Made by a program: the position numbers and the translations under genes
Shown: in pieces, positions 17,943-28,984 of the stretch
How the letters are laid out: each line of letters starts with the position of its first letter
Numbering within the stretch: position 1 is the stretch's first letter
NCBI GenBank assembly: GCA_000828975.1
Contig: AP014683.1
Coordinates: 573,520-637,519 of the forward strand
Length of the DNA: 64,000 bases
From: Burkholderiales bacterium GJ-E10
Lineage (GTDB): Bacteria; Pseudomonadota; Gammaproteobacteria; Burkholderiales; Burkholderiaceae_F
Direction of reading: 5' to 3'
The notes under the pieces: generated by a model
Databases searched by the model: none
Told to the model about the DNA's origin: nothing
Seen by the model: only the letters and a program-made list of their open reading frames with translations

Positions 17943-20669
17943 ATGAGTAAACGACTGCAACACGCTGCCACGTTCGCTATTCTACTGACGGCGGCTGTCG
18001 CATCGCCCCCGGTTGGAGCGGCGACGGCGGCGCATGGTTCCCATGAGAAATCCGCTTGGCCGGCGCCCGAGCAGGCGGTTGCGACCGGCGATGTCCTGCG
18101 GGCCACGCTGAAAAACGGCTTGCGTGTCGTCATCGTGCGCAACACCCTGGCGCCGGTGGTCTCGACCTCGATCAATTATCTGGTCGGCGCGGACGAGACC
18201 CCGGCCGGATTCCCCGGAACCGCCCATGCCCAGGAGCACATGATGTTCCGGGGCTCGCCCGGGCTGTCGGCCGATCAGCTCGCCGACATCGGCAACATCC
18301 TCGGCGGCGATTTCAATGCCGATACGCAACAGTCGGTGACCCAGTACCTCTACACCATCCCGTCGAAGGATCTCGACATTGCGCTGCACATCGAGGCGCT
18401 GCGCATGCGCGGCGTCGACGATACCGAAGCCTCCTGGAAGAAGGAGCGCGGCGCGATCGAGCAGGAGGTCGCGATGGATCTTTCGCAGCCGTCGTACCGG
18501 ATGTACGTGCAGCTGCGCCGCGCGTTCTTCGGGGGGACGCCGTACGAGAATGACGCGCTGGGGAGCCGGCCGTCCTTCGATCGCACGACCGGCGCGATGC
18601 TCAAGCAGTTTTATGACAATTGGTATGCGCCCAACAACGCGATCGTCGTGATCGCCGGCGATGTGGATCCGAAGGCCACGCTGGCCATGGTGCGGAAGCT
18701 TTTCGGCGACATTCCGAGCAAGACCCTGCCCGCCCGGCCGGCGATCCGTCTGCCTGCCGTTTCCCCCGAGTCGATCGAGATGCCGAGCGACCTGCCGTAC
18801 GGCATGCAGGTCGTGGCCTTCCGGATGCCGGGGTTCGATAGCCCCGACTATGCCGCGGCCGAGGTGCTCGCCGACGTGCTGAGCAGCAAGCGCGGTGCGC
18901 TGTATCAACTGGTTCCGCAGGGCAAGGCGTTTTCGGCCGAGTTCGACTACGACCCGCTGAAAAAGGCGAGCCTGGGGTATGCGACGGTGACCTACGCCGC
19001 CGGCGCCGATCCGGCGGCGGTGCAGCGCGACGTGCGCGCAATCCTGGCGCGGGTGGCGCGGGAGGGCGTGCCGGCCGACCTGGTGGCGGCAGCCAAGATG
19101 CAGGAGCGGCGCGCCGCCGACCAGCAGAAGAGCTCGATCGAAGGCCTGGCGGGGGCATGGGCCGACGCCGTCGCGGTGGAAGGCTTGAACTCGCCCGATG
19201 AGGATCTGGCCCGCATCGAAAAGGTGACGGTGGCCGACGTGAATCGCGTCGCGCGGAAATATCTGGTTCTGGACCGCTCCGTCTCTGCCGTGTTGACCCC
19301 CACGCCCAACGGCAAGCCGGTCTCCGGCGCCGGCTTCGGCGGCCAGGAGTCGATCGCGCTCGGCGAGGGCAAGCCGACGCCGCTGCCCGACTGGGCGCAG
19401 CGTGCACTGACCCGGCTGAGCGTACCGGACCTCACCGCCCACCCGGTGGTCGACCATCTGGCCAACGGCATCACCCTGATCGTCCAGCCCGAGACGGTGG
19501 GCGATTCGGTGAGCGTGTATGGGCACATCCGCAACCGGCCGGAAATGGAGGCGCCGAAGGGCCAGGAGGGCGTCGCGACCGTGCTCGACGGCCTGTTCTC
19601 CTACGGCTCGACCGACCTCGACCGGCTTTCGTTCCAGCGGGCGCTCGACGCGATCGGTGCCGACGAATCCGCCGGCTCGGAGTTCGAGGTGACCGTGCTG
19701 CGGGATCACTTCGCCCGCGCGGTCCAACTGCTGGCGGACAACGAACTGCACCCGGCGCTGCCGCCGGCGGCGTTCCGCACCGTGCGCGCGCAGACGGCGC
19801 AGGCGGTGGCGGGAGAACTCAAGAGCCCGGGGTATCAGTTTGGACGCGCGCTGGCCAAGGCGCTCTTTCCGAAAGGGGATCCGTCCACGCGGCAGGCGAC
19901 GCCGCAGACCGTTTCGGCCCTCACGCTCGATGACGTCAAGCGCTACTACGGCAAGGTGTTCCGGCCCGACATGACGGTGATCGTGGTGATCGGCAACATC
20001 GATCCACGGCAGGCCAGGGAGGTGGTGGAGCACTACTTCGGCGGCTGGCATGCGCATGGTCCGCGGCCGGAAACGACGCTGCCGCGCGTTCCTGCGAACC
20101 GTCCGTCGACGGTGGCGGTGGCCGACGCAAGCCGTGTGCAGGTGCGCGCCGTCCTCGGGGAGACCACCGGACTCGTGCGGTCCAGCCCGGACTACTACGC
20201 GGTGGCCCTGGGCAACGCGGTGCTGGGGGGCGGCTTCTACTCGGCGCGCCTGAGCAGCGACATCCGCAAGAATGCCGGACTGGTGTATTACATCGGATCG
20301 GAATTCCAGGCCGGCAAGAGCCGGAGCGCGTATGTCGTGCGGTATGCCTGCGATCCGCAGAACGTATCCAAGGTCCATGCCAGCGTGGTGCGCGAGATCC
20401 AGGTCATGCAGAAGACGCCCGTATCGCCGGGAGAACTGCTGCGCGCCAAGCAGTTGCTGCTGCGCCGGATTCCGCTATCCGAGGCGAGCACCGACGCGAT
20501 CGCCCGGGAGTGGATCGCGCGCTGGGATCTCGACCTGCCGCTGAATGAGCCCGAGCATGCCGCCCGGCGCTACATCGACCTGAGCGCCCAGGACATCCGT
20601 GCCGCGTTTGCCAAGTGGCTGCGGCCGACCGAACTGGTGCAGGTGACGCAGGGGCCGACGCCGCGGTAG
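17943..20669 (+). CDS. Periplasmic M16 family zinc peptidase (double domain)
   Basis: A secreted peptidase of 908 residues with two M16 halves. A signal peptide covers roughly residues 1-28. The inverted zinc motif HxxEH is HAQEH at His95-His99 with the downstream glutamate in KERGAIEQEV. The second half (from about residue 500) resembles the inactive M16 partner, with GGGFYSARLSSDIRKNAGLVY near the C-terminus. ATG at 17943 is preceded by GAGG and is preferred over the in-frame ATG at 17928. It faces the Deg protease gene, so both are probably envelope proteolysis genes. No gene follows for about 620 bases. Confidence 0.93.
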   Translation: MSKRLQHAATFAILLTAAVASPPVGAATAAHGSHEKSAWPAPEQAVATGDVLRATLKNGLRVVIVRNTLAPVVSTSINYLVGADETPAGFPGTAHAQEHMMFRGSPGLSADQLADIGNILGGDFNADTQQSVTQYLYTIPSKDLDIALHIEALRMRGVDDTEASWKKERGAIEQEVAMDLSQPSYRMYVQLRRAFFGGTPYENDALGSRPSFDRTTGAMLKQFYDNWYAPNNAIVVIAGDVDPKATLAMVRKLFGDIPSKTLPARPAIRLPAVSPESIEMPSDLPYGMQVVAFRMPGFDSPDYAAAEVLADVLSSKRGALYQLVPQGKAFSAEFDYDPLKKASLGYATVTYAAGADPAAVQRDVRAILARVAREGVPADLVAAAKMQERRAADQQKSSIEGLAGAWADAVAVEGLNSPDEDLARIEKVTVADVNRVARKYLVLDRSVSAVLTPTPNGKPVSGAGFGGQESIALGEGKPTPLPDWAQRALTRLSVPDLTAHPVVDHLANGITLIVQPETVGDSVSVYGHIRNRPEMEAPKGQEGVATVLDGLFSYGSTDLDRLSFQRALDAIGADESAGSEFEVTVLRDHFARAVQLLADNELHPALPPAAFRTVRAQTAQAVAGELKSPGYQFGRALAKALFPKGDPSTRQATPQTVSALTLDDVKRYYGKVFRPDMTVIVVIGNIDPRQAREVVEHYFGGWHAHGPRPETTLPRVPANRPSTVAVADASRVQVRAVLGETTGLVRSSPDYYAVALGNAVLGGGFYSARLSSDIRKNAGLVYYIGSEFQAGKSRSAYVVRYACDPQNVSKVHASVVREIQVMQKTPVSPGELLRAKQLLLRRIPLSEASTDAIAREWIARWDLDLPLNEPEHAARRYIDLSAQDIRAAFAKWLRPTELVQVTQGPTPR

Positions 20670-21292
20670 TCTGCGCGGCACCGAGATTTCCCTCTCTCCC
20701 GCTATCTGGGTAACCGCTTAGTACAGCTTGGGGGATGTCGTCGGTGCGCGCCGGATCCGTGCGAGGAATCTCGCGGCAAACGCCGTGCCATGGCAAGCAG
20801 GAGATCGCTGCATTCCGGATCGCGGGACCGCAATAGGGGAGGGGGCGGTTTGTTTGCCCGGTCGAGGTCGTGATTGCGAGCGGTGGCTGCGCCCCGCCGG
20901 GGCCGGCATAAGACGCGGTGGCGAGCAGCACAAGGCCGCAGGCGCGGCGCGCGCCAGCGCGCCCATCCTTCCGACTCACGGCCGCATGTTTGAGCGCAGC
21001 GGCCGCAGGACGCGCAGCGAGTTCGGCCGTGCGCCCGCGGACTGCGCAGCGCAGCGTAGTCGCCCCGCAGGGGCGACCACCGCGTAGCCGGCCCCGGCGG
21101 GGCGCAGCCGCCGCTCGCCGGCGTGGTGCGCCCAGCCCACCGATGGCGATCTTTCGTTTCGTGCCAACCCCTCCGATAAAGTGCGAGCCGTTCCATGCCA
21201 GCCCTTTTTGCGGCTCCGGTGTAAGGATGCCGGCGTGCAGACGACTATGCTCTACGGTCCGGGTGCGGACTTCCCGACTTCGAGGCGCCGGA
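20670..21292. other. Non-coding stretch holding a structured repeat element
   Basis: No credible gene is seen between the M16 peptidase and the radical SAM gene. The centre (20876-21118) is a hairpin-rich repeat element described separately. The right part (21119-21292) must carry the promoter of the radical SAM operon, but I cannot place a convincing -35/-10 pair. Confidence 0.6.
20876..21118. repeat. Structured element bounded by 31-bp inverted repeats
   Basis: A GC-rich segment of 243 bp. Its ends, 20876-20906 and 21088-21118, are inverted copies of each other over 31 bases with one mismatch. Inside are further perfect hairpins, for example GTCGCCCC/GGGGCGAC at about 21058-21077, and CGGCCG pairs near 20981-21005. 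The frames through it are open but have an Arg/Ala/Pro-only composition and no protein motif. I recall similar sequence as a dispersed intergenic repeat in Burkholderiales genomes, but that is from memory and unchecked. Confidence 0.65.
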
Positions 21293-22663
21293 ATGACGAC
21301 AACGCGCAAGACTCGCGATATGCAGACGGACTCGCGCTCCGGCGAGTGCGATACGCCGATCGGCGTGGCGCGACGGCGCATGGTGGCGACGGGTCAATGG
21401 GGCACAGGTCAGTTCATGGGTCGGCGCTGGCCGATCGGCTGCGTCGCGCTGGAGATCACGCAACGGTGCAATCTGGACTGCACTGCGTGCTATTTGTCGG
21501 ATCTCTCCGAATCGGTGAAGGACCTGCCGCTCGCCGAGGTGTTTCGGCGGATCGATCGGATCTTCGAAGAGTACGGTCCGAACACCGACATCCAGATCAC
21601 CGGTGGCGATCCGACCTTGCGCCGGCGTGACGAGCTGCTCGCGATCGTGCGGCGTGTCCGCGACAAGGGAATGCGGCCCACGCTGTTTACCAACGGCATC
21701 AGGGCACGGCGTGAGCTTCTGCAGGAACTTGCGGATGCGGGTCTGGTCGACGTCGCATTCCACGTCGACATGACGCAGCGGCGCAGAGGATATGACAGTG
21801 AAATCGCGCTGAATGCGCTGCGCCGGCAGTACATCGAGCGCGTTCGCGGCCTGCCCATTTCCGTGATGTTCAATACCACGGTGTACGAGGGAAACTTCGA
21901 CCAGATTCCGGATGTCGTGGCATTTTTCGTCCGCAACAGCGACATGGTCCGGCTCGCGTCATTTCAACCTGCGGCGCAGGTTGGCCGCTCGGTGCTCGGT
22001 CGGATGCCGGCGCGAATTTCCCCGGCCTCGGTCCATCGTCAGATCGAGGCGGGAGCAGGAACCCGCCTCTCCTTCGACGCGGCGCGGATCGGCCATGCCG
22101 AATGCAATCGTTACGCGATGGCGTTCGTGACGAACGGCAACGCCTTTGACGTGTTCGATGACAAGAAACTGTTCGACGACGTCCTGGAGCGGACCGCTCA
22201 TCTGCAGTTCGATCGGAAGCGTCCCGCCGTGGCGGTGCGCACCCTCGTCCGCGGGATTCTGAACAGTCCGGGCCTGACGTTGCGCGGAGCCGGCTGGCTG
22301 GCACGCAAGGCGTGGCAGGCCAAGGCCGACTTGCTGCGGGCGCGCGGGCGCGTGCACAAGCTCTCGTTCTTCATCCACAGCTTCATGGGACCGGGCGGCC
22401 TCGATCCCGAGCGAATCGATGCGTGCGTCTTCACGGTTGCGACGGCCCACGGCCTCATGTCCATGTGCCAGCACAATGCGAATCGAAGCGCGCACATTCT
22501 CCAGCCGGTGCGGTTGCGCAGCGACCAGGGCGAACGGTTCTGGGACCCGCTTTCCGGCGAGTTGCGCGAGCACCCGATCTCATGGAGCCCGCGGGCCGAT
22601 ACTCTGTCTCCAAAGCGGAATGGACGGATCCGGCGCGCTGCCGACGCGGCAGTCAACGCATAG
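21293..22663 (+). CDS. Radical SAM protein of unknown function
   Basis: A radical SAM protein of 456 residues. The cluster motif is CNLDCTAC (Cys59, Cys63, Cys66), followed by DIQITGGDPTLRRRDELLAI and ADAGLVDVAFHVDMTQ, so the SAM barrel is complete. The C-terminal half has additional cysteines (AECNRYAM, DACVFTVAT, SMCQHNAN) and resembles large lipid-modifying or MJ0619-like radical SAM proteins. The reaction cannot be assigned. ATG at 21293 is preceded by GAGG; the alternative ATG at 21320 has no ribosome site. It heads an apparent operon with the DUF547 gene (24 bases away) and merA. Confidence 0.85.
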   Translation: MTTTRKTRDMQTDSRSGECDTPIGVARRRMVATGQWGTGQFMGRRWPIGCVALEITQRCNLDCTACYLSDLSESVKDLPLAEVFRRIDRIFEEYGPNTDIQITGGDPTLRRRDELLAIVRRVRDKGMRPTLFTNGIRARRELLQELADAGLVDVAFHVDMTQRRRGYDSEIALNALRRQYIERVRGLPISVMFNTTVYEGNFDQIPDVVAFFVRNSDMVRLASFQPAAQVGRSVLGRMPARISPASVHRQIEAGAGTRLSFDAARIGHAECNRYAMAFVTNGNAFDVFDDKKLFDDVLERTAHLQFDRKRPAVAVRTLVRGILNSPGLTLRGAGWLARKAWQAKADLLRARGRVHKLSFFIHSFMGPGGLDPERIDACVFTVATAHGLMSMCQHNANRSAHILQPVRLRSDQGERFWDPLSGELREHPISWSPRADTLSPKRNGRIRRAADAAVNA

Positions 22664-22687
22664 CCGGGACGGGACGTCCTGCCGACC

Positions 22688-24999
<2,312 letters not shown>

Positions 25000-25018
25000 T
25001 GGACGAGGACTCGGGATG

Positions 25019-26230
25019 TCATAACTGGATCCGCCGGTGATAGATCGGATAAGAGATCGGCTCGGCGTTTGCATACCCGATCCGATTCCGTCGTGATTCG
25101 TGCAGCAGATGGTATTCGACCGTCACGTCGAGCGCGGCGGGCAGCTGCGCCGGGTTCGCGGCGACCTGGAAGTCCCAGCTGCGCGGCTGGCGGTAGGGCA
25201 GGCGGGTGTCCCAGAGATCGACGATGAACGGGCGCCACAGCACCGTCCGCTCTACGGTGTCGCGTTGTTCGCGGATCACGCGCCCGTCCCGGTCGAGCAG
25301 CCGCCACGTGATGCTCAGGTAGCGATCCGGCGTCCCGGTCGGCAGGTAGTGCGCGGCCCCGACATTGGTGAGGGTCAAGCGAAACGCGCGCGCACCGGGT
25401 TCGGGTGGGTTTCGTTCGGTCACGGTTGCCTGGAGCGCCGACGCGACCATCGCGGGGTCGTGACCGCCGCGCCAGAGATGACGGCGCCCGAAACGGATCG
25501 CGCCGGCCTCGACGACTGGCCGGACCACGGCAGGCATGTGGCACTGTACGCAGCCCAGCGTCCCGACGTCGCGGACGAGATATTCGCCGCGACGAGCAAC
25601 CACGCCGCGGTTCGAGGCGATCTCGGCGACGGTGCCGCAGGGAGGAAAGCGGAAAAACGCATCCCAGCGGGTATTTTGTACGATGTGGCAGCGGATACAG
25701 ATCTGGTTGGGATCGGCGATGGTTTCGATCGGGTGCGGCGCCCGCGAGGCCGTCGGCCGGTACGTGGCGGGAGCGCGGATCTTCCCTTCGCGTAGATGGC
25801 AGGCGGCACAGGTCACGCCCTCGTGTTGCAGCGCCGGATCGAACGCCGGGTTGGGCGCCAGGATCGGCTGCCACTTGCCCGCATCGCGGAATCCGAGCAC
25901 CGTCTGCTCCTGCTGGCGGTCGAGCGGGGTGTGGCAGTTTCGGCAGATCTGCTTGGTGCCCTCGAAATGCCAGTCGGCCTGGAAATAGGGGTCCGCCCAA
26001 GCGTGGCTATGCTCGCTCGTGCGCCATTCGCGGTAGATCGCCGTGTGACATCGCCCGCAATCCTTCGCGTGCAGCGCTCCCAGCACGGCGGGGGCATTGC
26101 GGGTATCGACGGGACGCGCGAACGAGGCCGAGACCGTGAAGATCTCGATCGGCCGCAACATGCGCCAGCCAAGAACGCCTGCCAGTGTTGCGAGGAGCGC
26201 GATCCAGACGACGGTTCGGGTGCGGCGCAT
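25019..26230 (-). CDS. Pentaheme c-type cytochrome
   Basis: A periplasmic or membrane-anchored multiheme cytochrome of 403 residues. An N-terminal hydrophobic stretch (residues 7-21) is a signal or anchor. Five CxxCH heme sites start at residues 58 (CGRCH), 96 (CRNCH), 141 (CAACH), 178 (CIRCH) and 227 (CVQCH); a further Cys at 198 lacks the pattern. The C-terminal 160 residues form a beta-rich domain (RLTLTNVGAAHYLPTG). It resembles the cytochrome c554-like family, but substrate and partner are unknown. It converges on merA with 19 bases between and lies 27 bases downstream of the ArsR-rhodanese gene, so it is probably controlled by that regulator. Confidence 0.9.
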   Translation of the reverse strand: MRRTRTVVWIALLATLAGVLGWRMLRPIEIFTVSASFARPVDTRNAPAVLGALHAKDCGRCHTAIYREWRTSEHSHAWADPYFQADWHFEGTKQICRNCHTPLDRQQEQTVLGFRDAGKWQPILAPNPAFDPALQHEGVTCAACHLREGKIRAPATYRPTASRAPHPIETIADPNQICIRCHIVQNTRWDAFFRFPPCGTVAEIASNRGVVARRGEYLVRDVGTLGCVQCHMPAVVRPVVEAGAIRFGRRHLWRGGHDPAMVASALQATVTERNPPEPGARAFRLTLTNVGAAHYLPTGTPDRYLSITWRLLDRDGRVIREQRDTVERTVLWRPFIVDLWDTRLPYRQPRSWDFQVAANPAQLPAALDVTVEYHLLHESRRNRIGYANAEPISYPIYHRRIQL

Positions 26231-26257
26231 GGCAAGGCCTCCTGGCGCCGTGGGCGG

Positions 26258-26914
26258 TCACGCCACCGGCAACCCAGCGGCTTTCCACTCCGGGAATCCG
26301 TTTTCGAGGCGGCGCGCCTTCCACCCGCGCTTGCGTAGTTTTGCCACGGCTTCGAAGGACATCAGGCAATAGGGTCCGCGGCAGTAGGCAACGACTTCCC
26401 GGTACTTCGGCAGACAAGCGAGGCCGGCTTCGAGCTGGTCGAGGGGAATGTTCAGCGCGCCGGGCAGGTGGCCCGCCGCGAATTCCTCTTCCGGTCGAAC
26501 GTCGAGCACGGTGACCAGGCCCTTCTTCGCTCGAGCCAGCAGTTCCCCGGCGGGGACCGGTTCGAGTTCGTCGCGCCGACCGAGGAAATCGCGCAGCAGC
26601 TTATCCACCTCGGCGGCATGATGTTCTCCCGCATCGCGCAGGGCGGTGTACAGCGCCACGACCTCCGGGCCGGAGAGCGAGTAAAGCACCCGCTGGCCGT
26701 CCTTGCGCGGAACGACGAGCCCTGCCTGGCGCAGCGCCTGCAGATGCTGGGAGGCGTTGGCGATCGACAAGCCGGCCAACTGCGCGAGGCGATCGACGCT
26801 GCGCTCCCCCTGGGCGATGGTTTCGAGCAATTGCAGCCGGTTGGCGTTGGCCAGGGCCTGCGCCACCTTGGCGAGAGCCTCATACAGGGAAATTTTCAGC
26901 GCGTCGGTTGACAT
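26258..26914 (-). CDS. ArsR-family regulator fused to a rhodanese domain
   Basis: A two-domain protein of 218 residues. Residues 10-95 are an ArsR winged helix (RLAQLAGLSIANASQHLQALRQAGLVVPRKDGQRVLYSL). Residues 125-218 are a rhodanese domain (VLDVRPEEEFAAGHLPGALN) with the catalytic Cys178 in YCRGPYC. The typical ArsR arsenite site (CxC in helix 3) is absent, so a sulfur-based signal handled by the rhodanese domain is more likely than direct arsenite sensing. It is divergent from the fatty acid hydroxylase gene, and a strong palindrome lies between them. It probably represses itself, the downstream cytochrome and the divergent gene. Confidence 0.92.
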   Translation of the reverse strand: MSTDALKISLYEALAKVAQALANANRLQLLETIAQGERSVDRLAQLAGLSIANASQHLQALRQAGLVVPRKDGQRVLYSLSGPEVVALYTALRDAGEHHAAEVDKLLRDFLGRRDELEPVPAGELLARAKKGLVTVLDVRPEEEFAAGHLPGALNIPLDQLEAGLACLPKYREVVAYCRGPYCLMSFEAVAKLRKRGWKARRLENGFPEWKAAGLPVA

Positions 26915-26934
26915 GGAAGCTCCGGGTTCCTAGT

Positions 26935-26954
26935 ATTCAATAGATCGATTGAAT
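26935..26954. promoter_or_regulatory. Palindromic operator, probably for the ArsR-rhodanese regulator
   Basis: The arms ATTCAAT and ATTGAAT are separated by six bases; 18 of 20 positions are symmetric. It lies 20 bases upstream of the regulator start and ends exactly before the first ATG of the divergent hydroxylase. Its position and AT-rich symmetry fit an ArsR-family site; binding is inferred. Confidence 0.7.
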
Positions 26955-27848
26955 ATGCAATGGGTGCTTCCCATGTCCGAATCCTACCTGTTGGATGCAA
27001 GCCGCTGGCTGCTCCATCACGAACCCGCTGTGCGGCTGTCGGTGTTTTTCACCATTTTCGTGCTGATGGCGGCGTGGGAGGTCGCGGTTCCGCGGCGGGC
27101 GCGGAGGCTTCCGCGAAAGCGCCGTTGGACGGGCAATCTCGGGATCGTGTTTCTGAACACCGCGCTGCTGCGATGGCTCCTTCCGATGGGCGCGGTGACC
27201 TTTGCGATGACGGCTCAGGCGCACGGGTGGGGTCTGCTGAACCACTCCGGGTGGCCTTTTGCGTTGGCGGTGGCCGGATCGGTGATCGCGCTCGATTTCG
27301 CGATCTATCTCCAGCATGTGATGTTCCACGCCGTACCGCCGCTGTGGCGCCTGCACCGCGTCCACCACGCGGACCTCGACTGCGATGTGACGACCGGGGC
27401 GCGCTTCCATCCGATCGAGATCGGACTGTCGATGGGGATCAAACTCGCGGTCATCGCCGTGCTGGGGACACCCGCCGTGGCCGTGCTGCTGTTCGAAGTG
27501 CTGCTCAACGCCACCGCGATGTTCAACCATGGCAACGTCCGCGTGCCGCAGCCGGTCGACGCGGCGCTGCGCCTGCTGCTCGTCACGCCGGATATGCACC
27601 GGGTGCACCACTCGATCGAAGAGGACGAGACGAACTCGAACTTCGGGTTCAATCTTTCCGTCTGGGACCGGTTGTTCGGAACGTACAAGGCGCAACCGGA
27701 TGCCGGTCACGAGGGAATGACGATCGGAATCCGCGACCATCGGGACCCGAAGGAAATCGCGGATCTGACCGCGATTCTGGCATTGCCATTTCTGGCGGCC
27801 AATGGCGGCTACGCAATCCATCGCCGGCAATGGCGGGCGAGTTCGTGA
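26955..27848 (+). CDS. Fatty acid hydroxylase/sterol desaturase family membrane protein
   Basis: A di-iron membrane oxygenase of 297 residues. The eight-histidine set is present: H121-VMF-H125, HRVHH (His134-His138) and MHRVHH (His215-His219), with NHGN between. About four membrane segments surround them (for example near residues 29-46, 65-85 and 103-120). The family hydroxylates or desaturates lipids; the substrate here is unknown. The ATG at 26955 directly follows the palindromic operator, while an in-frame ATG at 26973 would leave the operator in the leader. The divergent ArsR-rhodanese gene suggests shared control. It converges on the phosphate permease gene with 39 bases between. Confidence 0.9.
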   Translation: MQWVLPMSESYLLDASRWLLHHEPAVRLSVFFTIFVLMAAWEVAVPRRARRLPRKRRWTGNLGIVFLNTALLRWLLPMGAVTFAMTAQAHGWGLLNHSGWPFALAVAGSVIALDFAIYLQHVMFHAVPPLWRLHRVHHADLDCDVTTGARFHPIEIGLSMGIKLAVIAVLGTPAVAVLLFEVLLNATAMFNHGNVRVPQPVDAALRLLLVTPDMHRVHHSIEEDETNSNFGFNLSVWDRLFGTYKAQPDAGHEGMTIGIRDHRDPKEIADLTAILALPFLAANGGYAIHRRQWRASS

Positions 27849-27887
27849 CGGCATGCTGGCGTGGGAACGCCGCGGACTTCCGGTTGT

Positions 27888-28982
27888 TCAGAACCGGGAT
27901 GCGATGACCGGAACCATCAGGTAGGAAATGGCCGCGGCGAGGGGCAAGGTCGCGACCCAGGATAAGACGATATTGCGCAGCGCGGCGCGGTCCAGCGTTC
28001 CGCCTGCCGCCCCGATTCCCGCAATCGCGCCGACGGCGACGTGGGTCGTCGATACCGGCATGCCCAGTTTGCTTGCGAACAGCACCAGCATGGCTGTGAC
28101 GAAATTCGCTCCCAGTCCGTCGCGGTGCCCGATGCTCGTCACGCGCCGGCTCATGGTTTCGGCGACGCGCCGGGCGAAGAGCAGGCCGCCGATCCCCATG
28201 AGGGCGCCGATCGCGGCCACGGAAACCGATGCCCCCAAGGCATGGGCGGCGAGCAACAGCGCAGCGAGCTTGGGCGTGTCGTTGACGCCGCGCGCGAAGC
28301 AGATCGAGGCCGCCGATGCGATGTGGGCTCGGTCGAGGCTGCGCGATACGGAGACGCGCACGGCGGCATCCAGTCCATCGCATTCTGCAGGGTTGGCGAC
28401 GACGAGGTGCGGCGCGGGCGGTGCGAGCGCGGCGATGCCGTTCGCGGCGACGGTCGCAGGATGGGGCATCACCACGCAGGCGCAGTCGGCTTGCGGATCG
28501 GGGTGTTTCTTCGTCAGTCGTCCGGCGATGCCGCCGAGCAGGGCCGCGACCGCGGGGCTGATCAGCAGGGGCGCGACGAAGGAATGGATGAGCGGGGCCC
28601 AGTGGACCACGCCATCTGCCTGGCCGAGACCCGCGCCGACGAGGCCTCCGATCAGCGCATGGGTCGTGGAAACCGGCAGGCCGAACCGCGTGGCGAGCGC
28701 GATGGTAATGGCTGCGCCGATCGCAACGCTGAGCAGGAAATGTGCCGATCCTGCGCTGGCGGGCGGCACCAGACCCTTTCCGGAGAAGGTTTCCACCAGT
28801 CCGTGCGCGAGCCAGATGGACGCCACGCTACCTGCAATCGTTGCTGCGGTGGCAAGCCAGAGCGCCTTGCGGTATGTCAGCGTCTCGGATCCCCAGATCG
28901 TCGCGAAGCCCTTGAAGTTGTCGTTGGCACCGTTGCCAAGGGCGACCGCGAGGGCAACGACGAGCAGGATGGCGTCGAGCAT
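27888..28982 (-). CDS. PiT-family inorganic phosphate permease
   Basis: A PiT phosphate/cation symporter of 364 residues with about ten membrane segments. The duplicated signature appears as LGNGANDNFKG near the N-terminus and ARGVNDTPK in the second half; each repeat also has PVSTTHA-type motifs (GLPVSTTHALIGG, GMPVSTTHVAVGA). A hydrophilic loop with CAC lies near the middle. The start at 28982 follows the arsM stop by two bases, so it is the distal gene of the arsenosugar array. PiT systems also admit arsenate, so its placement suggests phosphate supply or arsenate uptake linked to arsenic metabolism; this is inferred. Confidence 0.93.
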   Translation of the reverse strand: MLDAILLVVALAVALGNGANDNFKGFATIWGSETLTYRKALWLATAATIAGSVASIWLAHGLVETFSGKGLVPPASAGSAHFLLSVAIGAAITIALATRFGLPVSTTHALIGGLVGAGLGQADGVVHWAPLIHSFVAPLLISPAVAALLGGIAGRLTKKHPDPQADCACVVMPHPATVAANGIAALAPPAPHLVVANPAECDGLDAAVRVSVSRSLDRAHIASAASICFARGVNDTPKLAALLLAAHALGASVSVAAIGALMGIGGLLFARRVAETMSRRVTSIGHRDGLGANFVTAMLVLFASKLGMPVSTTHVAVGAIAGIGAAGGTLDRAALRNIVLSWVATLPLAAAISYLMVPVIASRF

Positions 28983-28984
28983 GG

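Noticed and set aside
20918..21292. N-terminal extension of the radical SAM gene through the repeat element
   Set aside because: The frame is open, but the translation is Ala/Arg/Pro-only across the inverted repeats; a start with a ribosome site exists at 21293.
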